DNA of 64,000 nucleotides from Nostoc linckia z4 (lineage in GTDB: Bacteria > Cyanobacteriota > Cyanobacteriia > Cyanobacteriales > Nostocaceae), in NCBI RefSeq assembly GCF_002608075.1, contig NZ_LAHA01000004.1, forward strand, positions 30,323 to 94,322. Reading direction: 5' to 3'. This document shows, in pieces, positions 39,958 through 48,533 of this stretch. A program made the position numbers and the translations under genes. The notes under the pieces were generated by a model. It had not been told where the DNA came from and did not search any database. It saw nothing but the letters and a program-made list of their open reading frames with translations. Numbering within the stretch: position 1 is the first letter of the stretch; each line of letters begins with the position of its first letter.

Positions 39958-40288
39958 TCAGGTTTTGAAGTCCAAATTTCCAGTTCTGAAGGCGAAGTTT
40001 TAGATTTTGAAGTCTAATTTTCCAGTTCTGAAGTTGAAGTTTCAAGTTTTGAAATCCAATTTTCGAGTTCTGAAAATAAAGTTTCAGGCTTTTTACTCGG
40101 CATTTTGATTTCAAAACTTCAAACTTGCTGTTCAAAACTCGGAACTTTGACCTTTTTACTCGAACATTGAGCTTCTGAACTTGGAATTTCGTGCTTTTAT
40201 CTCCAAAAATCAAGCTCAAAACTCGGAACGTCGAGCTTTTAACTCCAACATCTAAGTTCTGAACTTTAACATTGCACCTTTGAAGTAC
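39958..40288. repeat. Degenerate 7/21-bp tandem repeat array
   Basis: About 15 units of 21 bp, each made of three related heptamers such as TTCTGAA, GTTGAAG and TTTCCAG. On the minus strand it reads without a stop as heptads of the form LQNWKIR-LQNLKLR-LQNWKFG-LQNL, in frame with the NAGPA gene. The period of seven is that of the STRR families, but sequence drift is large. Confidence 0.7.
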
Positions 40289-40305
40289 AGCTAACAAGTT
40301 ATTTT

Positions 40306-40779
40306 TTACAACGCTGTCTTTTCAGCCTTGGCTTTTCTAGGTTTACGGGCAAACCGTTGTCCCATTTCCGCCACCACTGCATCTAAACCCGCCACGTGTC
40401 CACTAACTTTGGCATAATTATACACCTGCAACGCCGCTGTAAAAGCTTCACTACCCACTGCAAGAGTTGTATCATCCACCAACTCTTGTAACTGCGTCAA
40501 CGACAATAACAACGGATACAACGCTTCAAATAATTGAACATCCTTTCGCATTTCTTCCAAATCAAACGAACGCGGTAAAAACTCCGGGTTCTGTGTCGCT
40601 ACCTCTAATGCTTTGCTAACAAACGCCCGACTCTTATCTCCCATTTTGGGTAAAGCTTGACGCTCTTCAGTGGTCAAATCGATTAAAAATGGTAACTTTT
40701 CTTTAATTGTGGCGATCGCTTGCAACAGAGCATCTCTCTGTGTTTGTTCTAGTATTGCACTAATTGAGGTCGTAGACAT
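40306..40779 (-). CDS. Conserved hypothetical helical protein, 157 residues
   Basis: No family name is recognised. The sequence is all-helical with few aromatic residues (ALLQAIATIKEKLPFLIDLT, LYPLLLSLTQLQELVDDTTL) and a basic tail (RKPRKAKAEK) that might touch nucleic acid. It is probably cytoplasmic. It stands 8 bases upstream of the repeat array that precedes the NAGPA gene, on the same strand. Confidence 0.6.
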   Translation of the reverse strand: MSTTSISAILEQTQRDALLQAIATIKEKLPFLIDLTTEERQALPKMGDKSRAFVSKALEVATQNPEFLPRSFDLEEMRKDVQLFEALYPLLLSLTQLQELVDDTTLAVGSEAFTAALQVYNYAKVSGHVAGLDAVVAEMGQRFARKPRKAKAEKTAL

Positions 40780-40838
40780 AAAAATAAATCTCTAGTATTT
40801 TTGTTAAATATAGAGTGCCCAAGTATACAATTTAAATT

Positions 40839-40973
40839 TCAACTCATATTGCGTCTCAGAGCTAGCTTAATCTCAATGAGAGTGGCTAACTCTGGCGTAA
40901 GTTCTAAAAATTCTGCAACTGTTCCAACTTTCCAGCCCTTTTTTTCTAGCCGTTTTCTTTTTGTTTCATCCAT
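40839..40973 (-). pseudogene. Truncated XRE-type antitoxin N-terminus
   Basis: From the ATG at 40973 the 44 residues read MDETKRKRLEKKGWKVGTVA, then EFLELTPELATLIEIKLALR. This is the N-terminal segment typical of HigA/XRE-like antitoxins whose toxin is RelE/HigB-type. In intact members a helix-turn-helix follows the KLAL segment; here the frame stops after RRNMS and AT-rich DNA follows. No toxin gene is adjacent. Either a decayed antitoxin or a solo short protein. Confidence 0.5.
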
Positions 40974-41040
40974 AAATGCTAATCCTGTATGTCTCTCGTT
41001 GTAGTATAATTTTCGATTTGTATTATTAAACGTATAAGAG

Positions 41041-42219
41041 ATGACACTCCAATTTGAATACAGCACTCTAGCTCATCCCCAGGATATTCAGCAGCTTGCG
41101 TTTATCTTTAAGCAGTGTTTTGTCAACGCAATTGGTGGTGAGGAAACTTACATGAACCAAATTGGCATAGACAACTTTCGGATTATTCGTGAGTCACAGC
41201 AATTAATTGGTGGGTTAGCAACTCTGGATATGGGACAGTGGTGGGGTGGTGAGCGTTTACCAATGACGGGAATTGCCGTAGTGGCTATTGCTCCAGAATA
41301 CCGTGGTTCCGGAGGAGCGATCGCTCTCATGCAGCATACCCTTAAAGAACTTTATGACAGAGGCATACCGCTTTCTGCTCTTTATCCCGCCGTGCAAAGC
41401 TTATATCGAAAAGTCGGGTATGAGCAAGGGGGTAGCTGGTACATTTGGGAAGTTGCAACCAACGCCATTGGACTACGAGAGCAACCCTTACCTTTGCAAC
41501 CAGTGTTTCCCATAAATCTGGAAGTCTTTCGCGAACTATATCAGCAGCAAGCAAAACTCACGCATGGATACTTAGACCGACATCCCGCAATTTGGCGGCG
41601 ATTAATTGAACCAGATCAAAACGAAATGACCTATGCCTATTTAATTGGTACAAAAGACCAACCCCAAGGTTATATTATCTTCACTCAAGAACGAACACAG
41701 AATGGTGAAATCATTGTTGTTAAAGATTGGGTACTCAAAACAGCTGCCGCCACACAAACTTTTTGGTCTCTTCTAGCCAGCCATCGTTCCCAAATTCAGC
41801 AGGTGCGTTGGAAGAGTTCTGCAATTGATACCTTAACATTGGCACTACCAGAGCAAACTGCCAAGATTTCCACTCAGTTTCGGTGGATGCTAAGAATAGT
41901 AGATGTAGTCAAAGCATTATCCATGCGCGGTTATCCATCAGAAATCGAAACAGAACTGCACCTAGAGATTCGAGATAATTTGCTAGATGCAAACAATGGT
42001 AAATTCATCCTTTCTGTTGCCAACGGACGCGGTGAAGTTACAAAAGGTGGCAAAGGAGAATTGCAGCTAGATGTCCGAGAACTAGCACCACTATACACAA
42101 GTTTATTTTCTCCCTACCATCTGCAAATAGCCGGAAAACTGCATGGCACAGAAACAGCCATTTCAGCAGCTACGCAAATATTTGCAGCCAGTTCTCCTTG
42201 GGTGGCTGATTTCTTTTAA
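41041..42219 (+). CDS. Eis-like GNAT family N-acetyltransferase
   Basis: 392 residues in the Eis arrangement: an N-terminal GNAT domain with the acetyl-CoA loop in VAIAPEYRGSGGAIALMQHT, a second degenerate GNAT domain, and a C-terminal sterol-carrier-like domain (about residues 290-392). The catalytic C-terminal carboxylate of Eis is matched by the ending WVADFF. Eis enzymes acetylate amines, such as aminoglycosides or lysines in proteins; the cyanobacterial substrate is unknown. The stop is directly followed by STRR1-like heptamers. Confidence 0.85.
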   Translation: MTLQFEYSTLAHPQDIQQLAFIFKQCFVNAIGGEETYMNQIGIDNFRIIRESQQLIGGLATLDMGQWWGGERLPMTGIAVVAIAPEYRGSGGAIALMQHTLKELYDRGIPLSALYPAVQSLYRKVGYEQGGSWYIWEVATNAIGLREQPLPLQPVFPINLEVFRELYQQQAKLTHGYLDRHPAIWRRLIEPDQNEMTYAYLIGTKDQPQGYIIFTQERTQNGEIIVVKDWVLKTAAATQTFWSLLASHRSQIQQVRWKSSAIDTLTLALPEQTAKISTQFRWMLRIVDVVKALSMRGYPSEIETELHLEIRDNLLDANNGKFILSVANGRGEVTKGGKGELQLDVRELAPLYTSLFSPYHLQIAGKLHGTETAISAATQIFAASSPWVADFF

Positions 42220-42221
42220 TG

Positions 42222-42330
42222 GGCATTGGGTATGGGGAGATGGCAACGCCTTGGGAAAAGGGGAAAGGTTAAAGGGAAAAGGAGGGATCTTTCTTTTGCC
42301 CAATGCCCAATGCCCAATGCCCATTAAGTT
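42222..42330. repeat. STRR1-like ATGCCCA heptamers with inverted half
   Basis: GGGCATTGGG at the left and four CCCAATG units at the right (42299-42323) are inverted to each other, with AAAGGGGAAAGG runs between. It may act as a transcript end for the Eis-like gene. Confidence 0.6.
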
Positions 42331-42589
42331 GGAAACATAATTGACCCTTGGCTCGTCCTTGCGCTAGATTAACAATTTCTGTTGTTGTCAACTCACATCA
42401 CAAACAAAATTCTCAGCGATTTACTTTTAATGAGTAATGATGATTTGTTGTGCTTATCTAATCCCAAAGACATCTCAAAAAATAACTCAATGGGATTTAA
42501 AATTTTTATCCGGAAGTTCAACACAGTCATCAGAAAACAATCTAAGTAAAGTTGATTACTTGCTACTTACTTGCACACACAATCACAAC

Positions 42590-43912
42590 ATGAAATCACA
42601 TCTACTGGCCGTTGGTTTAAGCAGTTTAGTTTTGGTTGCAGGACAAGCGAAAGCATCACAATTACAGTCTTGGTATTTTGATTCTAGCCAAAATCAATTA
42701 AATTTAACTACCACTTCTGGAGTAGAACCACAAGCTTTTTTATTAGATAATCCCAACCGATTAGTAATTGATTTACCTGGAACTAGTTTTAATTCTGAGA
42801 GCGTCAAGCAAAATTTTGGGAAGGCAATTAAAGAAATTCGCATTGGTAAACCAGATGCTCAAACAACTCGTTTTGTTATCGAATTAGCTCCTGGTTATGA
42901 TATTACTTCGCAAAATATATCAATTAAAGGAGATTCTCCTTCTCATTGGATAGTCCAATTCAATTCTTTTAACCGGGAAAATACTCCTGTTGTTGGAGAA
43001 AATCGAGAAGATATTGCGATTAAATCCACAGATGCTTCAACATTTGCGGGAGTTGTCCATCTTGGGCAAGAGATGGTTGGTCTTAGTTCTCAAATTCGCA
43101 CTTTGTTAGCGAATTATAAATCATTAAATCCGGGAATCTTTTTCTTAGATTTAGCAACAGGGAACTATATAGATATTAATGGTGAAAAAAGATTTGCTGC
43201 TGCCAGCACAATCAAATTTCCCTTATTAGTAGCTCTTTTTCAAGACATAGACGCTGGCAAAATCAAACTCACAGATAAATTAGTGATGCGGCGTGATTTA
43301 AGGGTTGGTGAAGCTGGAACTATGCAATACAAGCCCGTTGGCACTAAATTTAGTGTCCTGGAAACTGCTACTTTGATGATGACAATCAGCGATAATACTG
43401 CAACCAATATGGTTCTCGATCGCTTGGGCGGTGCAGCAAAAGTTAGCCAACGTTTTCGTAGCTGGGGATTGCAAAATACAGCAATGCAGAATTTACTTCC
43501 AGACGTTGGCGGCACAAATACAACTAGTTCTAAAGATTTGGTGAGATTGGCAGCGTTAGTTGCTAATAATCGTTTGCTCTCTCCCAATAGCCGCAATCAA
43601 GTTTTAGGTATTATGCGTCGTGTCAAAACCAATAGTTTACTACCAGCTGGCATTGGTCAAGGAGCTACCATCGCCCACAAAACCGGTACGTTGAGATTCA
43701 TCATTGGTGACGCGGGTATTATTCAAATGCCCAACGGCAAAAGCTATTTAGCCGGTGTTTTAGTACAAAGACCAAACTACGACCCCAAAGCCGGAGATTT
43801 TGTCCGTGAAGTTTCTCGCAGAGTCTACAATTACCTAGACCAAACCAAAGTCAGCAACATAGAACCGACTTTTGGCGATGCCTCCGGCGGGCTACGCCTA
43901 CGCACTCGTTAG
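42590..43912 (+). CDS. AMIN-domain serine hydrolase (class A beta-lactamase-like)
   Basis: Exported protein. From the ATG at 42590 it starts with a signal peptide (LLAVGLSSLVLVAGQAKA), then an AMIN domain (about residues 25-125) that binds cell-wall structures, then a serine hydrolase of the class A beta-lactamase/DD-peptidase fold. The three active-site motifs are present: STIK (Ser206), SDN and KTG. It could hydrolyse beta-lactams or act on wall peptides; the AMIN domain favours the latter. The frame opens at 42437, but that extension has no signal and is less likely. Confidence 0.85.
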   Translation: MKSHLLAVGLSSLVLVAGQAKASQLQSWYFDSSQNQLNLTTTSGVEPQAFLLDNPNRLVIDLPGTSFNSESVKQNFGKAIKEIRIGKPDAQTTRFVIELAPGYDITSQNISIKGDSPSHWIVQFNSFNRENTPVVGENREDIAIKSTDASTFAGVVHLGQEMVGLSSQIRTLLANYKSLNPGIFFLDLATGNYIDINGEKRFAAASTIKFPLLVALFQDIDAGKIKLTDKLVMRRDLRVGEAGTMQYKPVGTKFSVLETATLMMTISDNTATNMVLDRLGGAAKVSQRFRSWGLQNTAMQNLLPDVGGTNTTSSKDLVRLAALVANNRLLSPNSRNQVLGIMRRVKTNSLLPAGIGQGATIAHKTGTLRFIIGDAGIIQMPNGKSYLAGVLVQRPNYDPKAGDFVREVSRRVYNYLDQTKVSNIEPTFGDASGGLRLRTR

Positions 43913-43956
43913 TAAAAGGGAGTGGGGAGTAGGGAGTGGGGAATGGGAAGGGGATA

Positions 43957-44004
43957 AGGGGGGCAAGGGAGACAAGGGGGGCAAGGGAGACAAGGGGGAC
44001 AAGG
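43957..44004. repeat. GGGGGCAAGGGAGACAA tandem repeat
   Basis: Two to three imperfect 18-bp units rich in purines lie in the gap between two convergent genes. They are part of a wider GGGAGACAAGG repeat family also present near 4700. Confidence 0.5.
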
Positions 44005-44133
44005 TAGCAATCTTTCTCTCCGAAGTTCTGATGCCTGCGGCAACGCCAAGGGCGAACGGAGGAAACCTCCGCTCAGACTTCTCTCCTTGTCTACCCCCTC
44101 TTCCTTGTCTCCTCATCCCCCTCATCTCTCTAC

Positions 44134-46332
44134 TTAGCTCAGGAAATTCGGCGTACCATTACCACCATTCTTACCAACGGCGGGAATTTCTATTAAGCTA
44201 TCTGTGGCTTTGCCAGTACCGTCGTTGGTGACTTTTGTGGTGTCACCGGGATGTCCGTTGGGGACAAACAGTTGCGGGTGGTCAAAGGGTGCTTTTTCAT
44301 AACGGACTCGGTCATCGGTTAGCGCTTTTAAGAAGGCTACTAATTGCTGTTTTTCTTCTGGTGAAAGATTCAGGCGGGGAAGCGCTCCAAAGTCACCACC
44401 GCGATTGTAAAAATCAATGACTTGTTCTAAAGTTGCTTGACCTCCATTGTGGAAGTAGGGAGCAGTGAGTTCCGCGTTGCGAAGTCCGGGTGCTTTGAAA
44501 GCTCCATCGGCAACTACGGTTTCAGTGGGCTGCAACGGTGGATTTAGGGTAGGGGGATTTTCACCAAGGAGAAGCTGAAATTTCCCTAGCTGCGCCAATC
44601 GAGCCTCTGACAAGGGATTACCTTGGCCGTTACCAAATAAACCATCGTTACCACCCAAGCCAAGGTCATCTGTGTTTGGTCTAACACCAATTCTGAAGAA
44701 GCCATTATCTTCGGGGCTGTTTGGTGGGAACGGCGCACGTTTGATTCGTCCGTTCTTGGTGACATTGCTCACTGAAGCGGCGGTAAATTCTGGTGCAGTG
44801 TGACAACCAATGCACAAAGCTTTACCTTCAAATAGTTGTTTACCTAGTTGCTGCTGCTGGGTGAGGGCGGTGGTTTTACCTTCTAGGAAGCGATCGTAGG
44901 GTGTGTCATTGGAAATGAGTGTAGACTCGTACAACTGAACTGCCAGACCGAAGAATAGGGAGAAGTTGTACTCCATCAATGTATATTCATTAGTCTCCAA
45001 GGAGCGATCGGGTCTTTTGACGAAAGTACGTCTACCTTGGGAATCAACCTGGATGAGTTTGTTAGACTTCCACCACTCTGGTTTAAAGGCATCTTGAATC
45101 ATGCGATCGTAGGTTCTATCTTTGAGTCCCGGTCTAGGCCATCTGCTATCTGCACCTAAAACGCTATCTTGTGGATGCACAAGCTGTTTACCTAGCGGTC
45201 TCAGAGGAAATAACTTTTTCGCAAGTTTTCGGGGTAGTTTTTTACCTTTACTAGGGTTGGTTCGGCCAAATTTATCACCAATTTCTTGAAAAGTCCGACC
45301 ATCAGCAGACACCTCAAAGGAACTGAGTGGCGGCCCAACTGCTTGGGATGCTAAAGAGGAATTATTCAGGCTAATTTTGACAAATTCCAGCTGATTTAGA
45401 TTTTTGGCTTTGACAACAGAAGCGTTGGGATCTCTCAAGCCGAAAGGATTCACCCCATTAAAGATGTTCTGTGCCCTTCCGTCCCAGAAGTTGCGGAAGT
45501 TAAATACTGCATTAATTACGCTTGGGGTGTTACGGGCCTGGACGCGACGCACATTTACGCCTCCCACGTTAAACACGGGATCTGGCTGAGTTTGTACTTG
45601 GTCTTCCGCACTACCAGGTACGACATCAACAAACTTCGTATTGGTAACTCCTTGGGAAGAACTGACATCGTTGCGATCGGATATGACGCTGTTAGGATCG
45701 TTGGGGTCTGCTAGTTTGTGGAAGGGAAAATCTTGTGGCTTGAGTTGGTAGTTTGGTAGTCCTCCGATGTCAAAAACTGTATCGGGATTCTCTGTCCCAT
45801 CTGCGTTAACCCGCAATAGTCCGGGAGCTATTTGATTTTTGGATCTATTGTCGGCTCCAGCATGAAAGTGACAAGTGGCACAGGAGGTCACGCCGTCGCT
45901 ACCCACCTGCATATCCCAAAAAAAAGCCTTTCCTAATTTGATGGCGGCTGCTTTGTCTTTGATAAAGTCTCTGAGATTGTCTGGTTCTGGAACAGGCACA
46001 CTTTTGAGGGAAGGTGGCGATGTGGTAATCTGCGCTGAGACGGTATTTCCAGCTATTACTGCTGCCATAATCATCACAGCAATTACTATGGTTTTGGAAA
46101 ATCTCCATCTCCAAGGATTAAACTTGCCAGATTTAGATCTTTGCCTTTGGGGCTTGATGTCAATAGGTAATTCATAACGCTGCAATTTTGGCTGATTAGC
46201 TAAGCCTGGAATTGCTTGCTTGATTCTGGCGACCAAAAATTTGAGCGAAAATCTACCTGTTGAATTGAGTAGTAAATAAATTGGTAGGCTAGTCAAAACT
46301 AGCACCAAGACTATTACGGGTATAGTCCCCAT
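44134..46332 (-). CDS. Di-haem cytochrome c peroxidase family protein (MauG-like)
   Basis: 732 residues with two CxxCH haem-c sites: CATCH (about residue 156) and CIGCH (about residue 508). The N-terminus has two hydrophobic segments (about 3-24 and 78-98), the second ending in SAQ like a signal cleavage site. Between the haems is a long insertion of about 150 residues compared with the 350-residue bacterial peroxidases. The second half holds TAPYFHNGGQATLEQVIDFY, the conserved end of the family. Likely role: periplasmic peroxide reduction or oxidation of a protein partner. Confidence 0.87.
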   Translation of the reverse strand: MGTIPVIVLVLVLTSLPIYLLLNSTGRFSLKFLVARIKQAIPGLANQPKLQRYELPIDIKPQRQRSKSGKFNPWRWRFSKTIVIAVMIMAAVIAGNTVSAQITTSPPSLKSVPVPEPDNLRDFIKDKAAAIKLGKAFFWDMQVGSDGVTSCATCHFHAGADNRSKNQIAPGLLRVNADGTENPDTVFDIGGLPNYQLKPQDFPFHKLADPNDPNSVISDRNDVSSSQGVTNTKFVDVVPGSAEDQVQTQPDPVFNVGGVNVRRVQARNTPSVINAVFNFRNFWDGRAQNIFNGVNPFGLRDPNASVVKAKNLNQLEFVKISLNNSSLASQAVGPPLSSFEVSADGRTFQEIGDKFGRTNPSKGKKLPRKLAKKLFPLRPLGKQLVHPQDSVLGADSRWPRPGLKDRTYDRMIQDAFKPEWWKSNKLIQVDSQGRRTFVKRPDRSLETNEYTLMEYNFSLFFGLAVQLYESTLISNDTPYDRFLEGKTTALTQQQQLGKQLFEGKALCIGCHTAPEFTAASVSNVTKNGRIKRAPFPPNSPEDNGFFRIGVRPNTDDLGLGGNDGLFGNGQGNPLSEARLAQLGKFQLLLGENPPTLNPPLQPTETVVADGAFKAPGLRNAELTAPYFHNGGQATLEQVIDFYNRGGDFGALPRLNLSPEEKQQLVAFLKALTDDRVRYEKAPFDHPQLFVPNGHPGDTTKVTNDGTGKATDSLIEIPAVGKNGGNGTPNFLS

Positions 46333-46601
46333 AGTTGTTGGTTATAAATTAAGACTGAAAAAAATTATACGTTCAGTAAAAACCATGAAATTTATTGTTT
46401 AGGTAAAAGAATTACTAATTTTATGTGAACAAAAAACCCATGAAGGCATAACTCAATTGATGAAAATCAGCAATCTTTATTTACATTTTTTAGAGAAAAA
46501 ATCGTTGATATCCTTAACTAGTAAGAGGTTGATAAAATTTAGATATGTAGAATATATATGTTTAAGTTGATTATTAGCCATAGTTTGCAGAGCATATTTA
46601 A

Positions 46602-47525
46602 ATGTCACTACATCAAATTTCTGGTCGCTGGCGCTTAGGGCTGGCGTTATCATTGCTGACAGTATTATTGTGGGGAATTTTACCAATTGCTCTGGCGGTA
46701 ACTCTGCAAGCATTGGATGTATATACAGTGATTTGGTTTCGTTTTCTAGTATCATTTGTTTTGCTTTTTGTGTATTTAGGAACAAGTGGAAAATTACCAA
46801 GATTGGAACAATTGCGTTCTGGTTCTAGGAAATTATTAGCGATCGCTACATTCTTTTTAGCGATGAATTACTTTTTATTTATGCAAGGGCTGGCCTTAAC
46901 ATCACCGGCGAATGCTGAAGTTCTGATTCAATTAGCTACTGTTTTATTAGGTTTGGGCGGTTTAGTAATTTTTCACGAACGTTATCAGTTGTATCAATGG
47001 CTTGGTGTAAGTGTACTGAGTTGCGGTTACTTGTTATTTTTTCGGGAACAGCTAACGAATTTAATTACAGCACCTAATACCTACATAATAGGTAGCATTT
47101 TGATTGTGCTAGGAGCAGCAGCATGGGCGATTTATGCTTTGGCGCAAAAGCAATTATTACAATTTTTATCTTCCCCTAGCATCATGCTAATTATCTACGG
47201 AGGGTGTGCTTTATTATTCACTCCCCTAGCTAAAGTGAAATCAATTTTTACACTTGATACTTTGCACTCAGGAATGTTGATTTTTTGTGCTTTGAATACT
47301 CTAATTGCTTATGGTGCTTTTGCTGAATCATTAGAACATTGGGAAGCATCAAGAGTAAGTGCAGTATTAGCGTTAGCTCCCATTGTCACATTAATATCAG
47401 TTGCCATTGTATCAGCGATCGCACCTGATTTAATTCCACCAGAACGCTTCACTTTTGTTGGAATATTAGGAGCAGGTTTAGTAGTCGCGGGTTCAGTGGC
47501 TATTGCTTTGGGTAAAAGTGATTGA
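46602..47525 (+). CDS. DMT-superfamily transporter (EamA)
   Basis: 307 residues with ten predicted membrane helices in two EamA repeats. Signs of the family are LLWGILPIALAVTLQ at the first helix, FLAMNYFLFMQGLALTSPAN near helix 4, and the second-half equivalent ending VGILGAGLVVAGSVAIAL. These proteins export metabolites or amino acids; no substrate can be named. The stop codon is followed almost at once by a heptamer array. Confidence 0.85.
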   Translation: MSLHQISGRWRLGLALSLLTVLLWGILPIALAVTLQALDVYTVIWFRFLVSFVLLFVYLGTSGKLPRLEQLRSGSRKLLAIATFFLAMNYFLFMQGLALTSPANAEVLIQLATVLLGLGGLVIFHERYQLYQWLGVSVLSCGYLLFFREQLTNLITAPNTYIIGSILIVLGAAAWAIYALAQKQLLQFLSSPSIMLIIYGGCALLFTPLAKVKSIFTLDTLHSGMLIFCALNTLIAYGAFAESLEHWEASRVSAVLALAPIVTLISVAIVSAIAPDLIPPERFTFVGILGAGLVVAGSVAIALGKSD

Positions 47526-47526
47526 A

Positions 47527-47686
47527 GAAGTGGGAAGTCAGAATTCAGAATTCAGAATTCAGAAGTCAGAATTCAGAAGTCAGAAGTCGGAAGTCAGAAG
47601 TCGGAAGTCAGAAGTCGGAAGTCAGAAGTCAGAAGTCAGAAGTCGGAAGTCAGAAGTCGGAAGTCAGAAGTCGGAAGTCAGAATTC
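47527..47686. repeat. CAGAATT/CAGAAGT heptamer tandem array (STRR)
   Basis: About 22 seven-base units of types CAGAATT, CAGAAGT and CGGAAGT in an orderly alternation (GAAGTCGGAAGTCAGAAGTC). It begins right after the EamA gene stop. Frames that run through it encode only repeats such as SEVRS and QKSEV. Confidence 0.85.
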
Positions 47687-47729
47687 ATTCTGGTGGTCTG
47701 TCCCATTAATATTGTAGTAAAAAATGTTC

Positions 47730-47779
47730 GTAGTAAGTACTTTAGTGCTTAAAAAATCAAGAACTAAAGTGCTTACTAC
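47730..47779. repeat. GTAGTAAGTACTTTAGT inverted repeat
   Basis: Left arm 47730-47746 and right arm 47763-47779 pair at 16 of 17 positions with a 16-base loop. It belongs to a dispersed hairpin family. No T-run follows. Confidence 0.65.
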
Positions 47780-48070
47780 AAACCGTGATTAATTCTGAAT
47801 TCGGAATTATTCTTCATTGTAATAATAATTTTTTCAACAATTTTGCTATTTTTTTCTCAATCAAAGTTGTGCCATGTTCAAAGTTACAACATAGATACTG
47901 AGGCAAGATATTTTTTCGTTTGTTATGATTTTCTAGTGAAGGCGAACTACTGAAGTCATGCTTCTGTAAAATCGATACTTTTCCCACAAGTTTGACTTTG
48001 TAGCGATTTAATTTGTTCAATTGATAGCCAAAAAAAATGTTTGAAGAAGAATTTGGAAGGCGGGATTAAT

Positions 48071-48129
48071 GTTGACAGTTGATTGTTGATTGTTGATTGT
48101 TGAGTGTTGACTGTTGACTGTTGACTGTC
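48071..48129. repeat. TTGATTG/TTGACTG heptamer array (STRR3-like)
   Basis: Eight seven-base units in tandem: TTGATTG three times, then TTGAGTG, then TTGACTG three times. The last form is the reverse complement of the described STRR3 unit CAACAGT. Confidence 0.8.
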
Positions 48130-48230
48130 AAATTTATGATTTTGTAGGGGGTTTAAAACCCATTTATTCAGATGCTCGCGCACTTGGTAATGCTGTGTTA
48201 TCTGCAATTGATACAGAAATCATAATAAAT

Positions 48231-48457
48231 TCTGAATTCTGAATTCTGACTTCTGAATTCTGACTTCTGAATTCTGACTTCTGACTTCTGACTTCTGACT
48301 TCTGAATTCTGAATTCTGAATTCTGACTCCTGAATTCTGACTTCTGAATTCTGAATTCTGACTCCTGACTTCTGACTTCTGACTTCTGACTTCTGACTTC
48401 TGAATTCTGACTCCTGAATTCTGAATTCTGACTCCTGAATTCTGACTTCTGAATTCT
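48231..48457. repeat. TTCTGAA/TTCTGAC heptamer tandem array (STRR)
   Basis: About 32 units, the same family as at 47527-47686 but in the opposite orientation, so the two arrays form a large inverted pair 545 bases apart. It lies about 75 bases before the DUF1400 hydrolase gene. Confidence 0.85.
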
Positions 48458-48533
48458 TTTATCAACGTAGCAGGGTGGCCGAAAAACTACCAAAGCCAAC
48501 ACGTCAAAACCAGACTACCGAAACAGTTGAGCG

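Noticed and set aside
47503..47752. Two overlapping plus-strand frames after the EamA transporter gene
   Set aside because: Pure heptamer-array translation in two frames at once; a non-coding repeat.
47814..48020. A 68-codon minus-strand frame
   Set aside because: No ribosome site, no recognisable family, and it lies in a repeat-rich region; possibly an old gene remnant but not supportable.
48164..48502. Long minus-strand frames of 112 and 81 codons before the DUF1400 hydrolase gene
   Set aside because: They are translations of the TTCTGAA/TTCTGAC heptamer array (SEFRSQNSEVRSQ-type) and occur in more than one frame; no ribosome site.
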